A stretch of DNA of 64,000 bases from positions 16,733,035 to 16,797,034 of the forward strand of contig NC_045149.1 of NCBI RefSeq assembly GCF_008831285.2. Direction: 5' to 3'. The notes beneath the pieces were generated by a model, which worked only from the letters and a program-made list of their open reading frames with translations, was not told where the DNA came from and ran no database searches. Shown piece after piece: positions 1 through 11,376 of this stretch (position 1 is its first letter; the number at the start of each line of letters is the position of its first letter). The translations under genes and the position numbers were made by a program. This DNA comes from Nymphaea colorata (taxonomy: Eukaryota > Streptophyta > Magnoliopsida > Nymphaeales > Nymphaeaceae).

Positions 1-184
1 GAAAAAAACCATCTTGTGGTCTCGATGCTGAATATCATTAACATTCTTAAGTAAACAGTTCATCGAATAGTAGTGTCCAAAGTCCAATCATCCTTCCTAG
101 TACTCGTCTAGCTGCCATTCATTGAGAGTGTCGATAAATGCAAATTCGGGAAGTTGGTTTCTAGCTAACAAATTGTAGTATGTT

Positions 185-456
185 AGTACGGCTATATTTA
201 ATTTTTTTAAAATCTATGCTTTTAGGCTTAATTTTTTCTTTAATTTTGATTTTTTTCCTTTTTTTTATTTCCCTTCCACCAAAATTCTAGATTTCCTCTC
301 ATTTTTCTTTAATTTTGAGAATTCTTGTGGATTAATATATATACAGTGTATATATTTACCGTATCCTTGTACCCAAATTCTGATACGAGAAATTTTGTCA
401 TACCTGTACTTGCTTTGCATACCTTAACCTATACCCGTACTCATGTGACTTTAGAT
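185..456. mobile_element. Truncated hAT-like miniature element
   Basis: This AT-rich segment is a relative of the intact element at 62075-62378, in opposite orientation. Both share a run rich in TTTAATTTTGA and TTTCCCTTCCAC, followed by GTACC-rich subterminal sequence. The right end reads CATGTGACTTTAG, close to the terminal inverted repeat of the other copy. The left terminus is missing, so target-site duplication cannot be tested. No coding sequence is visible. Confidence 0.5.
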
Positions 457-2789
457 TATGGGTAATTCTCATAGCTTCAAACCTACCACCGAAAATAAAT
501 TGACTGGATGACGGGAGAATGCCAGAAAAAAGACAAAACCTTAAATATGAAGCTTCACCAAAAAATGCCCAAACCAATCTATGGATAAATCGCGGAACAA
601 GCAGCTGCATCGCCCTTCGCAGGAGACATTGCCTCTTGCTAGAAACTACCGAAAACTAGTTGACGAAGCACCCAATGTTACCGAAGAACTCCACATGTTG
701 ACAAAAGGCGAGGGTTTTGAATTTTGTTTTAAAGTAAAAAAAAAAAAAAACAAAAGCCCTAATTTAAAGATGGTTTTGAACTCGATCAACTTTCACTGAG
801 TCTGAAAAATGTCAGGTACATTGACCATACCCAGTATGGTCAATCAAATACCCGAGCCACATCCAAGTGTGTATCAGTACCCATACTGGTATGGTTATCC
901 GTGTGACACAGCTCCCCACCTTTATTGCATATATATAGAAACAACTAGAAAGGATGCCAAGCATCAACAAAAAAGCCAAAAGACCAGATCGATAACCCTT
1001 ACTGATCTTGGGAGAGAAGGACGATCCACATGAAAATCACAAAACCTCGCTTAACTAAGGAAGAGACCAGGAAAAGCCCACTTCCACCCAACCAGATACC
1101 AGCATCTATTCACGCTGGCCAGAACTACTCTGAATCAGCCACTATCGTCGCATCCATCCTGCTTACCATAGAGTTTTAGCTGATGGCCTGCATCAGTTGC
1201 CGGGAGTTGATCTGCAACATGCATTCTGCAAAGGCCCATCGTCTAGCTAATTGGTCGCTATTCACTTTTTATCGTTGCTTCAGCTTGATTTCGTCTCTTG
1301 TATGTTCCGTATGCACTATGCTAAGTTACTTTACGGAACCCCTGCCAGGACAGGCTTGTTGGATATTTATGGAAGCATATGATTTAGGTGTGCGAATCCT
1401 GATAATCACGGTTAACAGTTTTTACCTTGGTCTTAATCAAGTATATGAATAAAAGGAGGGAGCTCGTTTAACTTCTTTTTAGTATGTTCTGCTGTAGGCG
1501 CCTCATTTTGCAAACTTGCCCAAGTAAAACCTGACGACTTTAAATATCTCTATCAGACATGTGTAGTTGCAGTCAGCACCAAAAGGAGTGGTTTCGGCTA
1601 ACGAGGTAATTCTAAGATGATATGGTTAGCCTTGAACTTCTGAATTGAGTAGAAATATTAAAATAATAGTATCATATCTAGTAAAGCTGTTAAATTCTAA
1701 GCAGCGCTGATAGCTGAAAGCGCCTCAGACCCCTTATCTTTTTATTTTCTTTATCTCTCCCCCTTCTATGGAAATGATAACATTAGGCTTGGCCTAGTTC
1801 CAGATACGAACTAAATTGTCCTACTTATTAATTATTATTAAAGATAACGTGTAAAATAAAAGAATATATCTTTAACTATATGAAAACACGACTCGCATAA
1901 CTATATGTATTTCGTGCCGCGTGACAAAGGATCCAAGCACGAAAAGGTCATTTACTTAAAAGCATTTAATCAGAACATATTCAACCAGGGTAAATCTCAT
2001 GGTGGAAAATCTTAAAAGGGTGGAAAGCCTTGCCTTGAAGTTTGATGACCCTGATAGGTGATTAGGTCTTTTAACTTAGGTTTAGTTTGTGTATCAAATC
2101 GAAAGAAAGACTAGTCTTATCTGAGATCCTAGTGGCTTTGGTAGTAGCTGAGACTTGGGAGTCCAATTTTCTGATCGATTGGGCTTAACCCGAGAGAGAG
2201 TCAGAACGATCATTCTGAGTGTCTCCGTGGCTCGTGAAAGATGAAAGACTGTGTGGTGCACTTTTGGTTGCTGTCATGACTTGAAGATATGATTTGTGAT
2301 TCTGCTAATAAGGTAGCGGTATAACTATTTTGGTTGTTTGGAGAGACAGACGTAAAGACGTTCTGCCATGTACCAATTTCACGTAGCTTAGTTGCTAATA
2401 GTTGAAGACCTGGGCCACTCTAAATGATTGTGGCTGGTCCGTAGCCATGAGTCGCCTGTTTGAAGGGTGACTAGAGACAAAGAATGCAGTGAAGTTTGTA
2501 TTCTGGGCAGTGGAGGTAAGGGAAATTTAAGTTTAATAATATCTTGGACATTATCTTTCTTTTGTCATACGTTGTTAGGAATTTAGGGGTTAGATTAAGG
2601 CCTTCATATCGAAACGAAATCAGGCCAATAAATTTATGTAGTCAAAAGTGTGTTTAGGCCTAGGAGACTTTCTTTCGACTAGGCTTTAGTACCTAAGTGC
2701 TCAAATGAATCTTCAAAACAGTTACTTTTTTCTCTTTTCCTGCTATTTTTTTTCCAATTTTAGTCTTTCTTTCTTGTTCTTGTTCTTTC
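457..2789. other. Intergenic, no recognisable gene
   Basis: Only short open frames without family resemblance are present. Near 830-915 there is CATACC/GGTATG-rich sequence ending in CCGTGTGACACAG, which resembles a terminus of the hAT-like family seen at 58.8 and 62 kb and may be another decayed fragment. I see no splice-bounded coding exon here. Confidence 0.5.
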
Positions 2790-3311
2790 TCAGAGATAAG
2801 CTGCCGTGAGCGGAGGATCGGCCGAAACACTGTTTTGTTGCTGAGACCGATACTGACAACACAGGTTCATCACGATGCTTGTCAGAATACAGTGATCATT
2901 GGCACCAAGCAACACAAGTGGCTCCTGCAATATACGAGAGAATGATGAGGTGAGATAGGAGTTCAGTAAATTTGCACCATCGCAGAATTTACCCTTCTCT
3001 AGCAAACTAAGAGTCCCTGAAGGGGAGCATCTCTCCACGCATTGCTCCAATGTAGACCCCGACATATGGTTCACGAGGGCCCTTTCATGGGATCTGCAGA
3101 GAAGTTGAGGATGACTTCTCCTGTTTGAAGGGATGATGAACTTCATGGAATCCCACCCAAAGTAAACAATGTCCCACCCATCAAACACACCCTGGTTGGT
3201 CTGGATGCGTTGGAACCACGGACTACAAGCAAAAATCTCAGCAGAAGTAGATGATACGTCTGCAAATGGCAAAGCTGACCCGGTCAGGCAACCGGCAGCA
3301 CATATCAACAA
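2790..3311 (-). other. Unrecognised 173-codon open frame, possible exon or pseudogene
   Basis: An uninterrupted minus-strand frame of 173 codons starts at ATG 3311 and stops at 2790. It is clearly more GC-rich than its surroundings and the predicted protein has a balanced composition rather than simple repeats, which is unusual for the spacers in this window. I do not recognise the protein. Two CAG trinucleotides preceded by pyrimidine- or T-rich sequence lie inside it and could be 3' splice sites, so it may hold one or two exons joined by chance, or a decayed gene fragment. No TATA box or clear upstream exon was found. Confidence 0.25.
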
Positions 3312-4540
3312 TGGTGAAACTAAAGTGAAGTTGAATATCTAACTGAAATGGGCATCGTTAGCTTTGTTTTGGAACCAACCATAAAGTTTTATAGGTAAGT
3401 TTAAAGTGTCGCTTGTCTTCGTCTCGGCCCTGTGTGTCTGAGCTGTCATTTGTCATATATATATATATATATATATATATAGAGGGAGAGGGGTGTGGGC
3501 GTGCACGGCGGGGGATTGTCATGACAACTGTAATATGACTATGATGGACCATTTGTGTATACATATTTTTCCGTTTTTTTTTTGCAATACTGTAGTTTTA
3601 TGAATGTTTTAGACCCTTTTTTTTTTTCGCTCCTACAAAAACCTGGTGCTGTTTTTGCGTCACAAATTTGTTTATCATGTCTCAGTTGAGCGAGGGTTGT
3701 AGGATTTGCATCGGAATGGCTGGAAAGACCCTGCATTTCAGTTGTCCAAATTAATATACCTCAGTGAAGTCTGTATTTTGGATGATAGCCTTTCTAAACT
3801 GGTATATTCAAACTATTTCTGCAACAGCAGACATTTACTCGATAAGTACAAGACTTTTTATACTTTTCGATGTCATAAACGTGTTTACCTTTTCTGTTTG
3901 CGTTCTCATCTTTTTATTTAGAGACGGCAAAGAAAAAAATTTAATGAGGGTTTAAAATATCCGAACCGAGTTGTTTCTACTAACATTCATATTCAGTAGG
4001 CCAGATTCTTCTCAAGCAGATATAATAATGCGGTTTCATGATTGTCATGTGTTCATACGCGGGTCCAGATGAACGTCTGCATGAGGACTCCATGTGTTCT
4101 AGCTGTAAAGGAAGACTTCTGCAAACAAATAGTTAATTCCCATCCCATCAAATGAAATCCACATACATCTCTATCTGAGAGCTGTGGATGATTATACCCC
4201 GTTATCCCCTAACAGTACCGTTTCATGGCTGAAATCTTCACTGCAGTAGCAAGCTGAACTCCAATAGAACTTCTCTTCTTTGAGAACAACTTGCTTAGTG
4301 TTGAGCGGGTGGCAATTTGGATTCATTGCCAACTGCCTTTTGAAAGCGGGGGCTCCTGATTTGAACGAACTCAAGTTGTCTTATTTTTCTGGATCGCAGT
4401 TGTGCATGAAGTTACAAATTTGTCTGAGCATATGAAGCTTGCAAAAACGCTCAATTTTCGGCCATTTGCATAGGTAACCTTAGGGGTGGCGTTCTCTTGG
4501 AATTTGAGCAGAGCTTCATCCAAGGTTTAGCTAGGGTGTG
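3312..4540. other. Intergenic with (TA)n microsatellite
   Basis: A pure (TA)n tract occupies about 3455-3481, followed by a short GA-rich stretch. The rest is AT-rich sequence with T and A homopolymers. Short open frames here lack any family similarity I can recognise. Confidence 0.5.
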
Positions 4541-4800
4541 TGACAACCTGGTTTGGTGGATCCTACTGCTCCTTAGCAATTTTTGTTTTCAGTTTTAAAA
4601 AGACTAGAAACCAAGACAAATACTTACAAGCTTTTGAGGCATTACAATCTATCCTTTAAGGCAAACACGTTTGATCTAAAGTCGAGTGTTCAACTGGCTC
4701 TGATACCACTATAACAATTTAGTTTGACGGATCCTGATTCATTCTTCTGTAGTTTCAGTTCTACTTCGAAAAATGTTAGAAATTATGATGACCAATCACT
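4541..4800 (-). mobile_element. Candidate TRIM-like or LTR-retrotransposon fragment with primer-binding site
   Basis: On the minus strand TGGTATCAGAGC (4697-4708) matches the usual primer-binding site that pairs with the 3' end of initiator tRNA-Met in plant LTR retrotransposons. Starting one or two bases beyond it, 4710-4790 resembles 4541-4620: both contain a GGATCC beside a GTTTG block and end, read on minus, in TTGT-containing termini. This is the layout of two short decayed LTRs around a tiny interior. The LTR copies are diverged and boundaries are approximate; it could also be a nested fragment of a larger element. Confidence 0.35.
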
Positions 4801-5434
4801 TAATAACCTTCTTTATACATCTTACTTTTCACAGTTTTAAATGAAAAAGTTTAAAAGAGCCTTGTCATCCTTGAGATATTTCTCCACTAAAGTATTTTTG
4901 TGGTGGATGGCCTTCCATCAAGTATCCAATGTCAATGTTCACATAAAGCCAAACCAAGCCGCGTGGGGTATGCACACCCAGAACGATCCACGAAATATTC
5001 AATTTTATAAAATCCATTGTCAAAAGGAGGTTTTTGACAGCTAAATAAGAAGGAAGGATCAAGCTGCAGTCGTCGTAGCAGACGAATTACAAAGGAATAT
5101 GGCCAAATGATGCTTCACATGCATACAAATCCTGCAGTGCTGTCATTGCCTGCTATCATCATGGCTCTTGTGGGCCATCTAATTTAGGTGGCTAAACTAT
5201 AGACGCAAGCTGATCACTTACAAGCTTTTGGACAGTTTGATTTTCCATATATCGCCTCACTGCTCAAAATCAGGCTTCTTGGTTATTAAATATTTAAATA
5301 TGTATGCATAAAAATTATGTGGATTGAGTACTAGTTTTTTGAGTAACTTGATTGATGGCTCTTAAGATGCAGTGGGACAACTTTATTTTTTGTGAATTAA
5401 AAGGGACTTTGAAAATTTGTAGCACCTTGTAGAT

Positions 5435-5497
5435 GATCAATCATATTAGTCCAATGTCTTGTAATTAGTGCACAGTTTTTATATGTATTTAGGTAAC

Positions 5498-5573
<76 letters not shown>

Positions 5574-5626
5574 CAATCATATTAGTCCGATGTCTTATAA
5601 TTAGTGCACAGTTTTTATATGTATTT
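5435..5626. repeat. 56-bp direct repeat around a (TA)n tract
   Basis: Positions 5435-5490 and 5571-5626 are near-identical copies beginning GATCAATCATATTAGTCC and differing at only a few bases. They flank a (TA)n tract at about 5505-5570. The arrangement suggests a local duplication by slippage or unequal exchange through the microsatellite. Confidence 0.8.
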
Positions 5627-5756
5627 CGATCGCCCTTCTAAGCTTATTTCCTAATATTAGATCTCTCTTTAATATCAAGAAAAGAAAGATGGAAGCATAA
5701 CTAAAAGTCTGGGTGATTTAGAATTGGTGGTTTCAAGATCTAATCACACACACACC

Positions 5757-5760
<4 letters not shown>

Positions 5761-5827
<67 letters not shown>
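5761..5827. repeat. (TA)n microsatellite
   Basis: An uninterrupted TA dinucleotide tract of about 67 bp, immediately preceded by a short (CA)n. It lies about 190 bp from another long TA tract at 5505-5570. Confidence 0.9.
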
Positions 5828-5829
<2 letters not shown>

Positions 5830-8106
5830 GCGTTGTATTTTGTGCTGTTTTAATCTCAACAAGCATTACTTGACTTGCCGTATTGTCATTCTGCTTGAGG
5901 ATGCTATGACATCTAATCAACGTAAGCGTGAGACGAGCAGGTCCCACTTGATTTGGCATCACAAAGAATCTCCCTTTTATTGGTTCAATAATTTGTTGTG
6001 TATCAATTTCAATGATAGAAACAATTAGCAATAATGATCTTCATGAATTTTAACACAGTGTAATATCTGTTGTTTACCTTTTTTAAAAATATTTTTGAAA
6101 AATATTTTGTAGACCATCGATCAACAATACATAATTCTTATTTAGTGTATATATTACATGAGCTAATGAAATGGTCAATACGAAAACTATGTAGAGTTAT
6201 TACAAGCTGTCAAATCTACCTACGTGATAAAAATTAAAAAGTAAATGATAACTTATACATTGACTTTACATGTGACCTGCCGTGTCATTTATTTTAAAGT
6301 TATATATAAGAAAATTGAATGGTAACTCTAGCTTTTTATAGTGCAATCTAATATGCATTGTTCGGTTCAATATAATGGATGATGAAAAAATAAAAAAAAA
6401 TGTGATGAACATTTTTATCAAGTAATATTAGTGTATATATTTTCATCCTTATTTTTCGTTCAACCATCCATTTGCTTTACATAAACTGTGTTAGTTAAAT
6501 AAATGGGTGAGTCTAATTAACCAAAGTCCTTGTTCACGTATACATATAAAAGCTAAAATCTGTCGACTATCCAACAATTTCTGGAAAATCCAAGAAAAAA
6601 AAAAATCTTGAATTGGTACGCTAGTCTGGTGTGGTAAAAAAAAGAAAAAGAAATGTACGGACTGATCATTTTCTGACATTCAGGAAACAACTTGTGTCTC
6701 GTTTCAGTAGATTCGAAGGGCATTGTTAAATCAATATATTTGCGAAATTATTAGATTTGCAATCGATTCTCCTAAGCTGGGTGGTCCGGGCACTCGCAGA
6801 ATGGCATGGACCCACTTCGGATTTAGGCAACACAAGCCATTGAGCTTAGAATATCGCATGATCGTATTTTTCATGAAACCAACAACGTGGGTTTGACACC
6901 CATGTTCCAAAGTTTAGGAATTAAGAAAAATGATTCGGACCTTGATTTGATGGCTTTGGCTTGGAAATCTTTTGGGTTTGAGAACTGTGGATTCAAGATC
7001 AGACCATCCTCCTCCCCCTTCTATATTGAATATCACAAATATTTAATACACATAAGATCTTGACTTAAAGATTCTTAGTTTCATGAACCATGAATTTCAT
7101 TATGGATGTCTTGCCACACATCATAGATTTCAGAGCCAGAGTGATCAAATGGGTCCTTAAAGAATCAATAGTATGGACTTTTTTTGCACAGGAAGTCTTA
7201 ATTTTGCATTAAAAGTATTTTTCTTTTTAAAAGTTCTAGGGTTCCAAAGATGGAGATCTCGGTTCTTAAGACTGAGAGTCAAGAAAAGCATACAGTACTC
7301 GATTACACATTCAATGACACTTGGTTTTAAGTACGCAAATTTCTTCTAAAGTTGGAGTCGTGTTGACTTGGCTCCTGAACCGGACAAGTTAGCCACCAAA
7401 GCTTCTTTCTGAAACAAGTTGCTTGCAGATGCATTGTATGAACTGCTAAATTACTAAAAGTTATTGGCATCGGCGACGCTGTGCCAGGACGTGGGTGGCT
7501 CCGAGTTCATATTAGAAGCCAATGCCGGCCGCGTTGGCATCACTTATTTAGATCAAGGCAAGGAGTCAGGCGGCCTGGTCATCGATTTTTGGATTTGTTT
7601 ACACACAGAGCAACACAATAATGAATAAACCATGTCCATCCACATGGATGCTCTGCGTAATTCGTCCTTATATGACATCTACCGTGTATTCTGGCCCCTG
7701 AATAATTTGAAAAATGCTTCACTGTGGGATTATGTGGATTTGGAAGGAAATAGTTTCCGGTGTCGAAATCTGTCTGTGAACTGAATCAGCGAGACTTCCG
7801 ACTCCATGAATTGGTTGTGAGTTGGTGAAACATATTCGAAAGTAATTATTTAAAACATAGACACTAAAACAATGGTGTAAAAATAAAAAACTAAAATGTA
7901 TTGAAGGATTTCTTAATACTCGACACTTGGAACTCTTTAATCACTGGATGAATCTGAAGCAAGTTCAATAGAATGCCATACAGCCATTAAAAACTAAAAT
8001 ATGGGTTTTGTGGGTCATTTTCAGAAGGTGGGTTGTATTTACCTGTATAAGCTAATATGTGTCCTATAAGAGCCCTATGCTAGGGAAATTGACTTCAGGA
8101 AACAAG
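5828..8106. other. Intergenic, no recognisable gene
   Basis: AT-rich sequence without exon-like open frames. The stretch 6780-7150 is less AT-rich but has stop codons in all frames. Nothing recognisable was seen. Confidence 0.5.
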
Positions 8107-8293
8107 GGGGGAGGCGGTAGGCGGTAGGGGCCCTGGCTCCCCCTCAAAAAAAATTCTTAAAAAATTTACGTGTAAATTTAGAAAATTTCACTTGTTTTAT
8201 ACAAAAATTTTGAAAAATGATATTTTGGTCCCTGTCAAAATTTGAAAACTTTAATTCAGTCTCTCTCATGAAAAATTTTTGGCTCCGTCTCTG
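8107..8293. repeat. Dispersed repeat family, copy 1
   Basis: A roughly 190-bp unit with a GC-rich start (GGGGCCCTGGCTCCCCC), an AT-rich centre with AAATTTTGAAAAATGATATTTTGG, and an end with TTTTTGGCTCCGTCTCTGA. Similar units occur at 12519, 39367 and 51958, and a partial one near 15160. The GGCTCC and GGAGCC-like ends are roughly inverted, suggesting a short TIR element, although no target duplication is clear. Confidence 0.5.
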
Positions 8294-9111
8294 ATTGACT
8301 TCATTCCTCGTCACTGAATCAAATTTCGATTATCAATTTTTAGGGGAAGTTGGGCAATAGTAACATCATAATTATTGTTGTCAAAACAACTCATTAGGGC
8401 ACTCCACCTGCATATTTGAGGAAAAAAGACAGGAAATTTGAAGTATTTATTCTCACTTTTAGCACAAATTTCCCATGATAATTGAGAAAGAGGCAAACCC
8501 AGCTTTATATACAGGCTTACAGGGTGATGAGAGTCCAGTCATTAGTTTAATTCCTATGGACACTATTCGCTTGAACCTTATTGGATAGGACACTGCACCA
8601 AGTTGAAGGTGTAAGCCCCACACAACCTTGAACCCGGTAGGTGAGTTTTGGCTTCTCGTGCCAAATTGGTACCATGAATATTGTACTCACTCTTTGGGCT
8701 GATAAGCACAAGAAATGAGCACACCTTCCTCACCAAAGCACACCAAGCTTTATTTTTGCTAACAGACACTGGCGCATGCGAGTGTAGATCTCATGAAGGC
8801 TTCCAGCTTTAGTGAAATTCCAAAGCTCCCAATAATAGTAAAAGAATCGAGTGAGCAAAAACGGAAAGCATTGGACACTTCTGGAGTTGGTGAATAAAGC
8901 CAATGGGCACCGTGGACATCGAATAGAAGCATTTTAAAGACTTAGGTAGCGAACATATACTAATTTATTCATGCCGAAATTTTATGTAAAAGAACATGAT
9001 TAGTTTGTAGTTTTCATAAAGCAATATTTTGTATAAATGAAAAGACAGTCATTATTTCATAAGTAGTTACTAGTTGACATGAATATTCGAGTTCCTGTGG
9101 GATATTTCTCA
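8294..9111. other. Intergenic, no recognisable gene
   Basis: Mixed-composition spacer with short minus-strand open frames at 8311-8496 and 8578-8769 that show no protein family resemblance. Confidence 0.45.
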
Positions 9112-9275
9112 ATTTTTCTGGGTGAGCGACAGGTAATAGTAGCGGTGCATCCTTCAACTTGGATGTCGCGTCCTACCACTTTAAGACCCAGAAACATAAC
9201 GCCCACAAGAATCGAACTAAAGACCTACTTTTAGACATGCCTCTAACCTGACCAGCTACGCTATGTCCCTTGAAT
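9112..9275 (-). mobile_element. tRNA-derived SINE
   Basis: Read on the minus strand, TAGCGTAGCTGG (9252-9263) fits the RNA polymerase III A box and AGTTCGATTC (9209-9218) fits the B box, at tRNA-like spacing. The head is followed by a body containing TGCATCCTTCAACTTGG (plus-strand sense), which is also found in the copy near 41.1 kb. The cloverleaf itself is not intact, so it is a SINE head rather than a tRNA gene. The 3' boundary is approximate. Confidence 0.6.
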
Positions 9276-10036
9276 AAAGATATTTCTCAATTCTTGCAAC
9301 CATAAAATAATATGTATATTTCCTTATGTCGATTTTAATTACTTGTGATTTAGTTAAGTAATAAACTATTACGGACCTTAATAATTGAACAGGCACTTAC
9401 TAGCTCATGTACCTTTCATCTTAGCAATCTTAACGACTCAACTCTTGAAAAGACCCAAGAAAGATCACCGTTCTATCAGGAGAATAGTCATCCTGATCGC
9501 ATATGATACATCGCCTTGATATATAACTAACTTGGAACGCCTTACATTTCTTTATTTATTTGTCACTGTACACGTGCAGCTTACTTTTCTAGGCTATGTC
9601 AATTGTCATGTGGATGGATTATATGTGCAATGTAAATAAATATTGGAGGAATTTTCAAAAGTACAACTCCATATAAGAAAAGTCTTGGTTTTCTGGTATT
9701 GAAAGAAACGCACTTAAATTTCTATAATTAACTGAATAGATCTAGAAAATTAACTCTGCTGAATTAACAAGTAGTTCAGGAAAATTATTATTTTGCCATC
9801 CAAAACCAGCAAGAAAACATACTTAACTTCGTCAAAAAATAGTTAACAATGCGCAAATATTATTAGGCATAGTTAAAGCGGTTAATGCAAATTAATCAAC
9901 TCGAATTTGGTTCTATGAATTTTAAGTGCATTTTGGTATTCAAAAAGTTAGTAGTATTTTTAATTATCACCAATTCATCTGTCGCCTTGGAAAAGAAAAA
10001 AAAAATTGCAACGCTTTGTTGGGCTCATGTACTTTG
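9276..10036. other. Intergenic, no recognisable gene
   Basis: AT-rich spacer upstream of the first proline-rich protein gene. No open frame of note. Confidence 0.5.
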
Positions 10037-10532
10037 TCCGAGCACCTACACATAAGTTGGACGTCGGGCGGGCTGAGTAGTCGATAGGTATATGGTACTG
10101 GGCTCAGACTCGGACCCGAAAAAAAAAGGTCACGAGCAGAAACGATCAGTTATCGGGCCGGTTTGGGTGGGCCCAATAATATTTCTTAATATATATTTTA
10201 TTAATTTATATATATAATTGTAATATTTTATTATGATTAATTATATATATTATTTTATATTAAAAAATATATTTTTAAATTTAATCTGTTCGAACTCATA
10301 TTCAAGTTTTATGTGTCAGACCCGACTCAAACCCAGCTCTTTATCAAATCGAAGGGAACCGAACTGGGCTTACCTATAGAAGCACCAGAGTGTAGGTGCC
10401 CAGTTAGCCTTTGCTTTGTGGCCCTAAGGTGCCTGGGCCAACCCTACGCAACGAAGGCCCTCCTCGGTGTTTGGATGGGCCCATGGGACATACACTTGTA
10501 TCATGTATGACTACTCGGTCGGTGCTCGGCCC
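10037..10532. mobile_element. Candidate decayed TIR element upstream of the first proline-rich gene
   Basis: Inverted copies of CCGAGCACC lie at the left edge (from about 10039) and right edge (to about 10530), with GAGTAGTC and GACTACTC inverted near them. A second inverted pair, GCACCTACAC (10042) and GTGTAGGTGC (10390), frames an extremely AT-rich core. This resembles one or two nested non-autonomous DNA elements. Boundaries and superfamily are uncertain, and the element ends about 50 bp before the conserved promoter block. Confidence 0.3.
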
Positions 10533-10584
10533 CAGTCACTGGTTCCCTTCCCATGGCCTGCTATCATTCGTACGTTGAAACATT

Positions 10585-10606
10585 GCAACTCGACAAAGCT
10601 CTAGAG
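10585..10606 (+). promoter_or_regulatory. Conserved upstream block of proline-rich gene 1
   Basis: GCAACTCGACAAAGCTC is shared, with few changes, with 18619-18640 and 25489-25510. The block begins 138 bp before the TATA box and 243 bp before the start codon, almost the same distances as in the two paralogues. Intervening promoter sequence is mostly dissimilar, which points to constraint on a regulatory site. Which factor binds it is unknown. Confidence 0.5.
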
Positions 10607-10722
10607 GCCATGCCTGTTCCTCTGAGTAGCCGTGACAGCTACGGTTCGCCGGAAAATGGCCATGCGGCCGCATCTTTTTTCTTTCTGCACCCTGGTCACC
10701 CCACCCCCTCCCTCCTTCCCCC

Positions 10723-10730
10723 TATATAAA
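10723..10730 (+). promoter_or_regulatory. TATA box of proline-rich gene 1
   Basis: TATATAAA sits in a C-rich context (CCCCCTATATAAACCCCC) 105 bp upstream of the start codon, with a pyrimidine and A-rich leader after it. The same C-flanked TATA arrangement precedes the other two copies. Confidence 0.75.
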
Positions 10731-10827
10731 CCCCCTTACCTATCAACTCCCACTCACCACCAGCACAGAGGAGCCAAGTATTCCATCTTCTCATCTGCCT
10801 AGCCAGAGAAAGGAGAGGGAGAAAAAA

Positions 10828-11244
10828 ATGGCATTCAAGGTGTTGATTTCTTCTCTTTTCATTTCAATGGTGCTCATCCAGTGTGCCTCCGCTTGCCCTT
10901 CTTGTGGTGAACCATACAAGCCACCTACGCCCAAGCCACCAGTGTACAAGCCGCCGGTGCACCCTCACTACCCGGCGAACCCACATTGCCCGGTCGACGG
11001 GTTCAAGCTTGACGCTTGCTTCAACTTGCTGCATGGGCTCCTGAACGTTGTGCTCGGCCGCCCACCAAGTGGGTCCGAGTGCTGCCCCGTCATCGCCGGC
11101 TTGGTCGACTTCGAGGCCGCTGCTTGCCTCTGCAATGTGGTCAAGGCTGACATCTTGGGTGTTCATCTCGAATTCGAGAAGAAGTTCGCCTTGCTGGTTA
11201 ACACCTGTGGATGCTCCATCCCCAAAGGCTACAAATGTGCCTAG
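10828..11244 (+). CDS. Hybrid proline-rich protein (8-cysteine motif), copy 1
   Basis: A single-exon gene for a 138-residue secreted protein of the hybrid proline-rich (HyPRP, DC2.15/14-kDa proline-rich) family. Residues 1-22 form a signal peptide ending CASA. A short proline-rich linker (about 24-53, with YKPP and KPPVYKPP) precedes the eight-cysteine motif: C54, C64, C85-C86, C100-L-C102, C127 and C137. In the family this is a four-helix lipid-transfer-like fold; members act in the cell wall or apoplast in growth, defence and stress. Three further cysteines (23, 26, 129) give eleven in the mature protein. The start is the first ATG after the TATA box and is embedded in AAAAAAATGG. It is the least GC-biased and most diverged of the three tandem copies, 7.6 kb from the next. 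The exact function is not inferable. Confidence 0.93.
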   Translation: MAFKVLISSLFISMVLIQCASACPSCGEPYKPPTPKPPVYKPPVHPHYPANPHCPVDGFKLDACFNLLHGLLNVVLGRPPSGSECCPVIAGLVDFEAAACLCNVVKADILGVHLEFEKKFALLVNTCGCSIPKGYKCA

Positions 11245-11350
11245 ACCAACGACGTTTACGCTTTTCTTCTTCTTCTTCTCCAGTATTCTTGTTATTCTAC
11301 TTTCTATATTTTTGATTCTGCTGTTTGATTCTAGTGTTTGGTGCTCTACG

Positions 11351-11376
11351 GTGTGTGTGGTTGGAGTTCCAATAAG
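11351..11376 (+). terminator. Poly(A) signal region of proline-rich gene 1
   Basis: A GTGTGTGGTT tract followed by CCAATAAG lies about 105-130 bp after the stop. The copies at 19405 and 26253 carry GGTGTGGTTNCAATAA at similar distance, so the 3' UTR end signal is conserved among paralogues. Confidence 0.55.

Noticed and set aside
5756-6031. Frame with a long Tyr-Ile repeat
   Set aside because: It is read from a (TA)n microsatellite.
9200-9270. tRNA gene suggested by A and B boxes
   Set aside because: No intact acceptor stem or anticodon arm can be formed; the boxes belong to a SINE head.
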